Shown here in pieces: positions 26,713 to 37,166 of a stretch of DNA of 64,000 nt. How positions within the stretch are numbered: position 1 is the stretch's first letter; each line of letters starts with the position of its first letter. This stretch comes from Pseudarthrobacter naphthalenicus (GTDB lineage: Bacteria > Actinomycetota > Actinomycetes > Actinomycetales > Micrococcaceae): contig NZ_JARESG010000003.1 in the NCBI RefSeq assembly GCF_029076445.1, forward strand, positions 186,001 to 250,000, read 5' to 3'. The notes under the pieces were generated by a model that had not been told where the DNA came from, did no database searches, and worked only from the letters and a program-made list of their open reading frames with translations. The translations under genes and the position numbers were made by a program.

Positions 26713-27690
26713 TCACTGGACGTTCGGGGTTCCATGAGTATGGAACGTTTCGATGGTCTTCATGCCCCAGGCCTGGCCTTTCTTGCGTTCCTCCTGGGTC
26801 CACTCCACCACGGGCGAATCGGGGTCCAGCAGGAGCCGGGCGCCGGCGTTGGCGAGTTCAATCCGGTTCCCGCCAGGCTCCCAGACGTACAGGAAGAAGG
26901 TCTGGTTGATGGCATGTTTGTGCGGCCCCGACTCGATGTGGATGCCGTTCTCCAGGAAGATGTCCGCCGCCTTCAGGATGTCCTCCCGGGTGTCCGGGGC
27001 GAAGGCGACGTGATGGAGCCGGTTGCCGTGCTTGAGCCAGTCATCCGAGTAGACAATGTCGTAGGACTTGTTGTTGAAGTGGAACCACCACGCGGCGTAC
27101 CCGCCGTCGTCGAGCTTGATCCGCTCACTTTCGCGTCCCCGCAGTGCCGAGGCGACGAACTCGCCGTTGGCCACCACGTCCTTGGCCAGGAAATTGATGT
27201 GGTCCAGCCTGCGGGCATTGACGCCGCGGCCGGGGAACGCGGAGGCCTGGTTCTTCAGCGCCGGTTTGTCATCGGTGGCTACGTAACGCTCGGTTTCGTA
27301 GTAGATCGCCAGATCATGCCCGTCAGGGTCGCGGAACGCGTACGTGGGACCGGTACCCACCTCCCCGTCAATCCAGCCCACGCCCAGTCCGGTCGCCTCG
27401 ATTGCCGCGACCCTGCGCTCAAGAGCCTCCTGGCTGGTGGTCCGGAACGATGTCCGCCCCACGCCGGCGTCTGCCGCTTCAGTGAGCTTCACCGTGTAGA
27501 GCTGGTATTCATCCCACGTGCGCAGATATACCGATCGGTTCCCGGACCCGGACGTCCCGGCCTCTCCGGATTCCGCCACGACCCGCATGGCCAGCAGGTC
27601 ACGGAAGAACCACAGGCTCTTCTCGAAGGTGGGCGTCAGCAGCTCCACGTTCCCCAGGTGGGCGACGTCGAACGAGGTGAACTCGGTCAT
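26713..27690 (-). CDS. Type I extradiol ring-cleavage dioxygenase (VOC fold)
   Basis: A 325-residue protein with two VOC modules, like catechol 2,3-dioxygenase. The Fe(II) triad fits His164 in LDHINFL, His227 in LHHVAF and Glu278 in NRIELA. It opens a dihydroxylated aromatic ring next to the diol. It precedes aldehyde dehydrogenase and follows the 4-oxalomesaconate genes, so gallate, 3-O-methylgallate or a related acid is a plausible substrate (inference). Known gallate and protocatechuate 4,5-dioxygenases are mostly of the unrelated LigAB type, so this pairing is unusual. Confidence 0.85.
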   Translation of the reverse strand: MTEFTSFDVAHLGNVELLTPTFEKSLWFFRDLLAMRVVAESGEAGTSGSGNRSVYLRTWDEYQLYTVKLTEAADAGVGRTSFRTTSQEALERRVAAIEATGLGVGWIDGEVGTGPTYAFRDPDGHDLAIYYETERYVATDDKPALKNQASAFPGRGVNARRLDHINFLAKDVVANGEFVASALRGRESERIKLDDGGYAAWWFHFNNKSYDIVYSDDWLKHGNRLHHVAFAPDTREDILKAADIFLENGIHIESGPHKHAINQTFFLYVWEPGGNRIELANAGARLLLDPDSPVVEWTQEERKKGQAWGMKTIETFHTHGTPNVQ

Positions 27691-27716
27691 GGACTTGTCC
27701 TCTCTCGGGGTGGGTA

Positions 27717-28796
27717 TCAGAGACGCGGGCGCGGGAAAACGCGTCCGTCGAAGATTTTCCGGGCCGTGCGAAGGGCGGCCGAACGGGTGACCCTGAAGCC
27801 GGCGCCGGCCCTTTCCACCCCGACCTCAACATCGAAGTGGCCGGTTGGATGCTCAATCCGGAAGGGCCTTCCCGCGGTCGGCAGTACGGCGAGGTCATGG
27901 CCCACGGATCCCTCGGCCAGGACTCCGGCGCCCACCGTGAGGGCGCCGAGCACCCCGATCGAGGTGTGCACCCGCACCGGCAGAAAACTCCGGGTGGCGA
28001 TCGCACCACCGGCACGCGGCGCGGCCAGCAGCACCAGTTTCGGCACGGTGGCGCCGGTGACATCGCCCATGCCCATCAGCTCGGCTGCCGCCAGGCGAAG
28101 CGCGGCGAGACGCTCGGCCAGGGCGGCGTCCGCTTCGAGGTCTTCAGGTGATTCGCTTCCGGTGACGCCGAGGTCCGTTGCGCGCATCAGGACGCTCGGC
28201 ATGCCGTTGTCCACGCAGGTCACGTCCACTCCGGCCACCCTGTCCCACACGTGGCCGGAGGGAAAGAGCGCACCCGTTGCCGCGCCGGCCGTGTCCTCAA
28301 AGTTGAGTTTGATCGCGCCGGCGGTACCGGGGACGCCGTCGATCGCCAGGTCGCCGTCGTAATCCACCATGCCGTCGGGTGTGGCGAACGTGGCGGTGGC
28401 GATGCTGTCCGTGTTGACCATGCGGATGCGCACCCGGGTCTGCTCGCCGCCGGCGGGCACCAGCCCGCGCTCCACCGCGAACGGTCCCACGCCGGCAAGG
28501 ATATTGCCGCAGTTCTGCCGGTCGGTCACGAACGCCGAGTCCACGCCGAGCTGCAGGAAGAGGTAATCGACGTCGGCGTCGCTGTTCCCCGAGGGTGAAA
28601 TGACGGCGACCTTGCTTGTCAGGGGATGCGCCCCGCCAAGCCCGTCGATCTGCCGGGGGTCCGGTGTGCCCATGATCCGCAGCAGCACGTCATCGCGGTC
28701 ATCAGGGTTGCGGGGAAGATCGGAGGCGAGGAAGAAGGCGCCCTTTGAGGTACCGCCGCGCAAATACATGCAGGGGATGCCCTCAACCGTGGCCAT
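27717..28796 (-). CDS. galD: 4-oxalomesaconate tautomerase, GalD/PrpF family
   Basis: A 359-residue protein of the PrpF/GalD family (diaminopimelate-epimerase-like fold). The N-terminus IPCMYLRGGTSKGAFF and the motif DRQNCGNILAGVGPFA, with the likely catalytic Cys, are family hallmarks, as is GGAHPLTSKVAVI. GalD converts the keto form of 4-oxalomesaconate to the enol. The ATG at 28796 overlaps the aldolase gene by 14 bases. Methylaconitate isomerase (PrpF) activity is the main alternative, but the neighbours point to the gallate route. Confidence 0.86.
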   Translation of the reverse strand: MATVEGIPCMYLRGGTSKGAFFLASDLPRNPDDRDDVLLRIMGTPDPRQIDGLGGAHPLTSKVAVISPSGNSDADVDYLFLQLGVDSAFVTDRQNCGNILAGVGPFAVERGLVPAGGEQTRVRIRMVNTDSIATATFATPDGMVDYDGDLAIDGVPGTAGAIKLNFEDTAGAATGALFPSGHVWDRVAGVDVTCVDNGMPSVLMRATDLGVTGSESPEDLEADAALAERLAALRLAAAELMGMGDVTGATVPKLVLLAAPRAGGAIATRSFLPVRVHTSIGVLGALTVGAGVLAEGSVGHDLAVLPTAGRPFRIEHPTGHFDVEVGVERAGAGFRVTRSAALRTARKIFDGRVFPRPRL

Positions 28797-29523
28797 GCCC
28801 CGCCTCGACCCCGCCCGCGCTGCCAGACCCGGAACCATATTCCGCCGAGCTGACATACCGTACGCCTAAGTTTTCAAGGGCACCGCGAAGGTTGTTCCGG
28901 TCCAGGCTCAACTCACCGCGGCGGTAGGCCGCGCGGGACTCCGCCTCTTTGGCGGCCCGCGCATCGGCAGCCCCCAGTACCTCCTGCACGTCGGGGCGCG
29001 GCACGCACAGCACGCCGTCGTCGTCGGCCACTATGACGTCGCCCGCGCGCACCAGGGTGCCACCCACCGGAATGGGCACATTCACCGCGCCCGCCGTCGC
29101 CTTGACCGTGCCCTGGGCATTGACCGCTGCGGACCACACCGGAAAGACCATGGCCCTCAGGTCAGCAACATCGCGGACCCCGCCGGTGGTGACCAGGCCA
29201 CGGACGCCGCGGTGCTTCAGTGCTGTGGCAAACAGCTCCCCGAACGAGCCATCCAGCGAGGGGGAAGCCGTGGTCACCACGAGGACGTCACCAGCGCGGC
29301 ACTGTTCAACGGCGGCATGGATCATGAGGTTGTCTCCCGGCCAGCAGAGCACGGTGACAGCCGACCCCGCGATCCGGACGCCTTCCTGGATGGGGCGGAG
29401 CGAAACGCCCACCAGCCCCGTACGGCCCATCGCTTCGTGAACCGTGGCGACACCGTGCGCTGCGAGCCGTTCGATGTCCGCGGCCGCCGCCCGTGCCACA
29501 TCGGTCACCACAACGGTCTTCAT
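28783..29523 (-). CDS. galC: 4-carboxy-4-hydroxy-2-oxoadipate aldolase (RraA-like)
   Basis: A 246-residue member of the RraA/HMG-CHA aldolase family. It cleaves 4-carboxy-4-hydroxy-2-oxoadipate to pyruvate and oxaloacetate and can decarboxylate oxaloacetate. The active-site segment VTTGGVRDVADLR and the pocket strand GDVIVADDDGVLCVP are present. The C-terminus has a Ser/Gly-rich tail ending GHGHG, of unknown role. The ATG overlaps the stop of the hydratase gene as ATGA. Final enzyme of the 4-oxalomesaconate branch. Confidence 0.88.
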   Translation of the reverse strand: MKTVVVTDVARAAAADIERLAAHGVATVHEAMGRTGLVGVSLRPIQEGVRIAGSAVTVLCWPGDNLMIHAAVEQCRAGDVLVVTTASPSLDGSFGELFATALKHRGVRGLVTTGGVRDVADLRAMVFPVWSAAVNAQGTVKATAGAVNVPIPVGGTLVRAGDVIVADDDGVLCVPRPDVQEVLGAADARAAKEAESRAAYRRGELSLDRNNLRGALENLGVRYVSSAEYGSGSGSAGGVEAGHGHG

Positions 29524-30251
29524 TCAAGGACCTCGGTGACCTGGGGGTAGAAGCGCATGTAGGCTTCGCCTTTGGTGTCCACCGGCAGGCCGAGGTTGGG
29601 ACCGGCGTTCCGCTTGACCTGGACTCCCCGGCGTACCGCCAGTGAGGTGTAGTAGTCCCACATGTGCTGCTGGGCGGGCAGGCACTCCATGGCCTTCTGC
29701 TTCGCGGGAAAGGCGGCCGTGATGTCGAGGAGGACGTCGGGCTTGAAGTCGCACTGTTCCGGCTGGTGCGGCTCGAAAAAGAACACCGGCGGCGCGCCGA
29801 GCACCTCGCCGGGGGCGTCGTAGCCGATGGCCTGGGCCAGGATCCTCGCCTCGATGGCGAGCTTGGCCGCGGCGGGATGATCGCCGTTGTACGGGTCCAG
29901 CAACGGGTGGGTCAGCACGACGGTGGGCTGCACCCGCCGGTAAATAGTGACGAGCTGATCGAGCAGTTCGCGGCTCGGCAGCAGCGGGTAGTCCCCCGCG
30001 TCGAGGAATTCCACTTCGGCCCCGAGTGCGGCGGCGGCGGCCTCGGCCTCGCTGCGGCGCAGGGCCTTGATGTCCTCCAGCGACTTCCCGGCAAGCCATT
30101 GGCTGGCCGATTCGCCGCGCTCGCCGTAGGAGAGGCAGACGACGACGGCCCGCTCGCCGCGGGCGGTTGCGGCGGCGATGGCACCCCCGGCCCGCCAGAC
30201 GAAATCGCCCGCGTGCGCACTCACGATGAGCACAGTGCCCTTTGTGGCCAT
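29520..30251 (-). CDS. galB: 4-oxalomesaconate hydratase, GalB-like (PIG-L fold)
   Basis: A 243-residue protein of the PIG-L/LmbE metal-hydrolase superfamily. The metal motif reads SAHAGDFVWRAGGAI, matching the AHxxDFVWRAGG form of GalB-type hydratases rather than the HPDD of deacetylases; the third ligand is in NGDHPAAAKLAI. GalB adds water to 4-oxalomesaconate. The ATG at 30251 is chosen because homology starts there (MATKGTVLIVSAHAGDF). First gene of the minus-strand catabolic operon and divergent from the second demethylase gene. Confidence 0.85.
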   Translation of the reverse strand: MATKGTVLIVSAHAGDFVWRAGGAIAAATARGERAVVVCLSYGERGESASQWLAGKSLEDIKALRRSEAEAAAAALGAEVEFLDAGDYPLLPSRELLDQLVTIYRRVQPTVVLTHPLLDPYNGDHPAAAKLAIEARILAQAIGYDAPGEVLGAPPVFFFEPHQPEQCDFKPDVLLDITAAFPAKQKAMECLPAQQHMWDYYTSLAVRRGVQVKRNAGPNLGLPVDTKGEAYMRFYPQVTEVLE

Positions 30252-30372
30252 GATCAATCCCTTCCGGATCGCTCCGCACCGTGTCATGCCTTCGCATTCC
30301 CGACAGCCGGCAGCAGCGGACAGTGCCAGACAACCACGCCCCGGCACCTTAATCAAGGCTTCGGCTACAATT

Positions 30373-30382
30373 TTGTTACCAA
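30373..30382. promoter_or_regulatory. GntR-like box in the galB/demethylase divergent region
   Basis: TTGTTACCAA resembles the boxes at 16291 and 34047 (shared form TYGTNNMCAA). It sits in the 225-base space between divergent galB and the demethylase gene at 30477. I see no clear -35/-10 pair here. Confidence 0.35.
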
Positions 30383-30459
30383 TCCTGGCACGCATGTTCT
30401 AGACTCACGATTCAGGAGCCTGCCGCTCATGGCGCGGGGGTCGAACAAAGGAGTTCTCC

Positions 30460-30476
30460 GTGACGAAGACAGTGCA

Positions 30477-30480
<4 letters not shown>
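30460..30480 (+). other. Six-codon leader ORF coupled to the demethylase start
   Basis: AAAGGAG at 30447-30453 is followed seven bases later by a GTG that opens a six-codon frame (VTKTVQ) ending TGA at 30478-30480. That stop overlaps the ATG of the demethylase gene as ATGA. The leader codons resemble the first codons of the real gene (MTETLQ), as if duplicated. Confidence 0.4.
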
Positions 30481-33285
<2,805 letters not shown>

Positions 33286-33287
33286 GG

Positions 33288-33989
33288 CTACGGTGCGGCA
33301 GGCGGCACGGAGTCGGCGGATGAGACTTCACGAAGTGCCTCGATGACGCTCAGCAGGTGGCTGCGCACCGCCTGCTCCGCAGCCTCAGGATCGCGGGCCA
33401 CCACGGCGTCGATGATGGCGGCGTGCTCCCAGACCGAGACCTTTGCGCGCTGGGGCCGGGACGACAATTTGAACTGGTGGCGGACGCTCTGCGCGTGCAG
33501 CCGCGCCAGCACATCGGCGGCCGTGGCATGATTGCTCAGTTCGCGGATCCTGACGTCCAGGTAACGGTTAAGCCGGGCATATTCGACCAGGTCTCCCTCG
33601 GCGACCGACTCGATCATGGCAGCCCTGAGGCGGCCGAGGGCTTCGGCGTCCTCATCCGTGAGACTGGCGGCTGTTTTGGCGGCGCACAGGCCTTCGACTC
33701 CCATCCGCACCTCCAGGATTTCGATGGCCTCATCCACGGAAATTGACCGGACCCGGGATCCGCGGTTCGGCAGCCGTTCCACCAGGCCTTCGCCGGCAAG
33801 CTCAAGCAGGGCGGTGCGCACGGTGGCCCGGCTTGCCGAGAAAGCGGCACTGAGGTCCGCCTCAACGAGCCGCTGGTTGGGAACGTACTCACCACGGATG
33901 ATGGCGTCGCGGATAATGTCGGTCACCCTCTGATCAGCGCCGGGTTCCGCGTCCGCTGACGGTGAGGCATTTTCAAGCGTTGACGACAT
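33288..33989 (-). CDS. GntR-family regulator, FCD subgroup
   Basis: A 233-residue regulator with an N-terminal winged helix (about 20-85; LVEADLSAAFSASRATVRTALLELAGEGLVERLPNRG) and an FCD ligand-binding domain. FCD proteins usually bind small organic or aromatic acids. ATG at 33989 is preferred to 34007 because AGGG lies five bases before it. It is divergent from the dehydrogenase gene at 34085, and TTGTCTACAA lies in the shared promoter. Probable local regulator of the methoxyaromatic island. Confidence 0.88.
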   Translation of the reverse strand: MSSTLENASPSADAEPGADQRVTDIIRDAIIRGEYVPNQRLVEADLSAAFSASRATVRTALLELAGEGLVERLPNRGSRVRSISVDEAIEILEVRMGVEGLCAAKTAASLTDEDAEALGRLRAAMIESVAEGDLVEYARLNRYLDVRIRELSNHATAADVLARLHAQSVRHQFKLSSRPQRAKVSVWEHAAIIDAVVARDPEAAEQAVRSHLLSVIEALREVSSADSVPPAAP

Positions 33990-34046
33990 TCCTGCCCTAT
34001 CTCCCATAATCGCCGAACAGAGGCACCGCTGATGCTGGCCACCATT

Positions 34047-34056
34047 TTGTCTACAA
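34047..34056. promoter_or_regulatory. FCD-GntR box over a -10 element
   Basis: TTGTCTACAA matches TNGTNNACNA exactly. It overlaps TACAAT (34052-34057), a good -10 hexamer for the plus-strand gene, 28 bases before its start. A repressor here would block that promoter and could also regulate gntR. Confidence 0.5.
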
Positions 34057-34084
34057 TCTTAGGAGCAACGGAGGGAAGTGTCCC

Positions 34085-34858
34085 ATGCAGGTCGCCGTTT
34101 TAGGTCTCGGGGAAGCCGGAAGCATCTATGCAGCAGACCTCGCCCGGCTGGGGCTGAGCGTTGCGGCAGTTGATCCGCTCGTTGCCACGGCGCCGGAGGG
34201 GGTCCGTTCCGAGGACGACGTCGCCACGGCAGTCCGCGGGGCAGCGCTCGTGCTGAGCCTGGTGGGCGGCCGCGCGGCGGGCACCGTCCTGGACGCGGCG
34301 TTGCCGGCGATGGAACAGGGAGCCATCTTCGCTGACATGAATACTGCCGGCCCGGCAGATAAGCTGCTCCTCGCGAAACGAGCGGCCACGCATGGCATCG
34401 CCTTTGTTGACGTGGCGATCCTCGCCCCGGTTCCACGATCCGGGGCCCGGACCCCGCTGGCCATGAGCGGACCCGGGGCCGCGCAGCTGCAGTCCATCCT
34501 GGCCGGACTGCAGATTCCTGCCAGCACTGTGGGCGAGGAAGCGGGAGCCGCGGCGGGGCTCAAATTGCTGCGGAGCGTCTTTATGAAAGGCCTCGCCGCG
34601 GCGGTCCTCGAATCCGTCACTGCTGCCCGGGCGGCAGGAGCGGAGGAGTGGATCATTGACCAGATAGCTTCCGAGCTTGGCCCGGAAGGGAAACGTGCGG
34701 TGTCCCGGATTCTCGAGGGCACATCCACGCATGCCGCCCGGCGCGAGGCCGAGATGCACGACGCACGTTCGTTCCTTGAAACTCTCGGCGTAGCCCATCC
34801 GATAACTGACGGCGCCATCGAGTGGCTGCACTCGCTGTCGCGGCCGGATCCGGGCTGA
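34085..34858 (+). CDS. NAD(P)-dependent oxidoreductase, 6PGDH-like with DUF1932
   Basis: A 257-residue dehydrogenase. The N-terminal Rossmann fold starts MQVAVLGLGEAGSIYAADLARLG (GLGEAG loop), and the C-terminal helical part is of the DUF1932 type (AGLKLLRSVFMKGLAAAVLESV). The residue after the second strand is Asp (AVDP), which favours NAD. It is divergent from the GntR gene, so it probably belongs to the same pathway. The substrate is not evident; a beta-hydroxyacid is typical for the superfamily. Confidence 0.82.
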   Translation: MQVAVLGLGEAGSIYAADLARLGLSVAAVDPLVATAPEGVRSEDDVATAVRGAALVLSLVGGRAAGTVLDAALPAMEQGAIFADMNTAGPADKLLLAKRAATHGIAFVDVAILAPVPRSGARTPLAMSGPGAAQLQSILAGLQIPASTVGEEAGAAAGLKLLRSVFMKGLAAAVLESVTAARAAGAEEWIIDQIASELGPEGKRAVSRILEGTSTHAARREAEMHDARSFLETLGVAHPITDGAIEWLHSLSRPDPG

Positions 34859-34907
34859 ACCGGGCTTCACCCGGGCAGGCGGCTCGGGTGAACGTGGTTC
34901 GGAATTG

Positions 34908-34960
34908 GGTGCTGGCCGGCGGGCAGTCCTTACTGACTACACCCGCCACCGGCCAGCACC
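34908..34960. terminator. Hairpin between convergent genes
   Basis: Perfect 12-base GC-rich stem, 34908-34919 with 34949-34960, and a 29-base loop, between a plus-strand gene ending at 34858 and a minus-strand gene ending at 34974. It lacks a U-tract. Probable bidirectional stop. Confidence 0.45.
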
Positions 34961-34973
34961 TCCAGCAGACGGC

Positions 34974-35210
34974 TCAGGCGACCCGCCACACACTGCATTC
35001 GTCTGTGTTGACGGCTTTCCGGAGGCCGGTCAGACGGTCCATGATCCACACAACACCGATGCCCGGCGCTGTTTCCTGAACGCTGCCGCGCCGGATAACC
35101 ACATCGTCATAGTTCGGGCCCACTGACAGGCGGGCTTCGATTTCGTCGCCGCGGTGGAGTTGGTCCAGGGCGCGGACCCGGGTCGCGTGGGCTTTGACTT
35201 CCTTCAACAT
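34974..35210 (-). CDS. Small conserved hypothetical protein
   Basis: A 78-residue protein I do not recognise, MLKEVKAHATRVRALDQLHRGDEIEARL and ending CSVWRVA. Predicted mostly beta, possibly a small barrel (GDEIEARLSVGPNYDDVVIRRGSV). ATG at 35210 is chosen because GGAGG lies directly upstream. No signal peptide. The 211 bases between it and the next gene hold nothing I can name. Confidence 0.65.
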   Translation of the reverse strand: MLKEVKAHATRVRALDQLHRGDEIEARLSVGPNYDDVVIRRGSVQETAPGIGVVWIMDRLTGLRKAVNTDECSVWRVA

Positions 35211-35421
35211 GGTGGCCTCCTGGCTGGAGCTGGTGCCTGCATTTGCCGGCACTTCCAGTGTGGCCGCGCATTGTTGCGGTGCGGTTTCCTGATGGTTAGG
35301 GCCCTGTTAGTTCCCTGCGCCGGTCCGGTTTCGGCGCCCACGGAAGAACGGCCGGTCGGAAATGGGCCGCTGCAGCGCGGAATTGGGCCGCTGCGGGGAA
35401 CCGGGCGCATAGGGTGGTGGC

Positions 35422-35922
35422 ATGGAACTCGGCAGCGGGATCTGGACAGCCATCCTGGGCGCAGCGGCCGTGGCCCCGCTTGCCACCTTTGGCGTTGTTC
35501 TGGTGGCCTTCCTGACCTACCGGCAGAAATCGAACGCCGACAAGCGGGACCAGTGGTGGAAGCGCGCCCAGTGGGGCATCGACTCTGCGCTGGACGACGC
35601 CGATCCCAAGCGACGGCTGGCCGGGATCCAAGTCCTCGTCCAACTGATCGGCAGCAACCTCGCGACGCCGGAGGACGCTGATTTGATGAGCGCACTGGCA
35701 GTGGGCATCCAGGACCAGGAGCTTGACAGGCACCAGCTGGTGGACACGCGGCAGGAAGGCCTGGTCCCGGCGCCCGGCCATGGCACCCGGGAGGGTCCAC
35801 GGCACGAGGTCCGGCTGGCCTCGCGGGGCACCACCGTCGCGGTGGACTCGGCGGCAGCGGCCCGCATCCTCCGCGAATCCGAGCTGCTCCTCGCCGCTGA
35901 CGTGCGACGATCCCAGGCCTAG
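35422..35922 (+). CDS. Single-pass membrane hypothetical protein
   Basis: A 166-residue protein with one N-terminal helix (about 7-32) and a cytoplasmic part that opens QKSNADKRDQWWKRAQWGIDSALDD. The DQWW-x-RAQW helix is found in many actinobacterial hypothetical proteins, though I cannot assign a family. It precedes the DNA ligase gene on the same strand with 39 bases between. Function unknown. Confidence 0.65.
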   Translation: MELGSGIWTAILGAAAVAPLATFGVVLVAFLTYRQKSNADKRDQWWKRAQWGIDSALDDADPKRRLAGIQVLVQLIGSNLATPEDADLMSALAVGIQDQELDRHQLVDTRQEGLVPAPGHGTREGPRHEVRLASRGTTVAVDSAAAARILRESELLLAADVRRSQA

Positions 35923-35961
35923 CCCTACCGCCGGCGCGGATGGCGGGCAAGAATGGGCACT

Positions 35962-37050
35962 ATGCAACTTCCCGTGATGCCTCCCGTTTCACCCATGCTT
36001 GCCAAATCCGTCAGCGGCCTTGGCGGCGTCCCCGAAGGGAGCGGCCTGAGCTACGAACCCAAATGGGACGGTTTCCGGTCCATCATCTTCCGTGACGGCG
36101 ACGACCTTGAAATCGGCAGCCGCAATGAAAAACCCATGACGCGGTATTTCCCCGAGCTGGTGGTTGCCCTGAAGGAGAATCTGCCACCCCGGTGTGTGGT
36201 GGACGGCGAGATCATCCTGGTGGACGCTTCCGGCCAGCGCCTGGATTTCGACGCGCTGCAACAACGCATCCACCCCGCAGCCAGCCGGGTGAAACTGCTC
36301 TCGGAGCAGACGCCCGCCAAATTCGTGGCCTTCGACCTGCTGGCGTTGGGGGAGGAGGACTTCACCGGCCGGCCCTTCGCGGAGCGCCGGGCCGCACTGG
36401 AAACGGCGCTCGCCGGCAGCAAGGCTCCCGTCCACCTCACCGCCGCCACCGAGGACAAGGCACTTGCGGAGCAGTGGTTCCAACAGTTCGAGGGTGCCGG
36501 ACTGGACGGAATCGTGGCCAAACCGCTCACGGGCACCTACCAGCCGGACAAGCGGGTGATGTTCAAGATCAAGCACGAACGCACGGCCGACTGCGTGGTG
36601 GCCGGTTACCGTTTGCATAAGAGCGGGCCGGACGCCATCGGCTCGCTGCTGCTCGGGCTGTACAAGGACGACGGCGGTCTGGCCAGCGTGGGGGTGATCG
36701 GGGCGTTCCCGATGAAGCGGCGGCAGGAACTCTTCGAACAGCTCCAGCCGCTGGTCACCGACTTCGAGGACCACCCGTGGGCCTGGGCCAAGCAGGCGGA
36801 CGGCGAGCGGACGCCCCGCAATGCGGAAGGCAGCCGGTGGAGCGCGGGCAAGGACCTGTCCTTCGTCCCCCTCAAACCGGAACTCGTGGTCGAGGTCAGG
36901 TATGACCACATGGAAGGTGAGCGCTTCCGGCACACAGCCCAGTTCTCGCGCTGGCGGCCGGACCGGGATCCCGAGTCCTGTACCTACGCCCAGCTGGAGG
37001 AACCGGTCAACTTCGACCTCGCCTCGGTGCTGGAGACCGGCCGGCCATAG
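35962..37050 (+). CDS. ligC: ATP-dependent DNA ligase, LigC type
   Basis: A 362-residue ligase that seals nicks with ATP, thought to act in repair in Actinobacteria. The adenylated Lys34 is in YEPKWDGFR, and GLDGIVAKPL and KIKHERTADCVVAGYR are the later nucleotidyltransferase motifs. An OB domain fills the C-terminus. No Ku, nuclease or polymerase module is fused, unlike LigD. The ATG at 35962 gives MQLPVMPPVSPMLAKS, the family's usual start; a second ATG lies three codons upstream. Confidence 0.92.
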   Translation: MQLPVMPPVSPMLAKSVSGLGGVPEGSGLSYEPKWDGFRSIIFRDGDDLEIGSRNEKPMTRYFPELVVALKENLPPRCVVDGEIILVDASGQRLDFDALQQRIHPAASRVKLLSEQTPAKFVAFDLLALGEEDFTGRPFAERRAALETALAGSKAPVHLTAATEDKALAEQWFQQFEGAGLDGIVAKPLTGTYQPDKRVMFKIKHERTADCVVAGYRLHKSGPDAIGSLLLGLYKDDGGLASVGVIGAFPMKRRQELFEQLQPLVTDFEDHPWAWAKQADGERTPRNAEGSRWSAGKDLSFVPLKPELVVEVRYDHMEGERFRHTAQFSRWRPDRDPESCTYAQLEEPVNFDLASVLETGRP

Positions 37051-37108
37051 GCACCCAAAGCCGCCCGCCGCCGTCGTTCTTCACACCGGAACAACCCGGT
37101 CATCACCA

Positions 37109-37144
37109 GGAAAGCCCGCCACTCGAGGAAGTGGCTGGCTTTCC
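37109..37144. terminator. Hairpin between ligC and the MHS transporter
   Basis: GGAAAGCC (37109-37116) pairs with 37137-37144 and GCCACT (37118-37123) with 37130-37135, a 14-bp stem with one internal mismatch, between convergent genes. No U-tract. Confidence 0.5.
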
Positions 37145-37166
37145 GGTGTCAGATCGGGCTCATGCG

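Noticed and set aside
26629..28362. 577-codon plus-strand frame over the dioxygenase and tautomerase genes
   Set aside because: Shadow across two real genes and their intergenic gap.
27717..28796. 2-methylaconitate isomerase PrpF for propionate use
   Set aside because: The fold is the same, but no prpC, prpD or acnD is nearby, whereas GalB- and GalC-like genes flank it.
29520..30251. N-acetylglucosaminyl (PIG-L) deacetylase
   Set aside because: The first metal motif is AHAGDFVWRAGG, as in GalB hydratases, and the gene overlaps the CHA aldolase gene.
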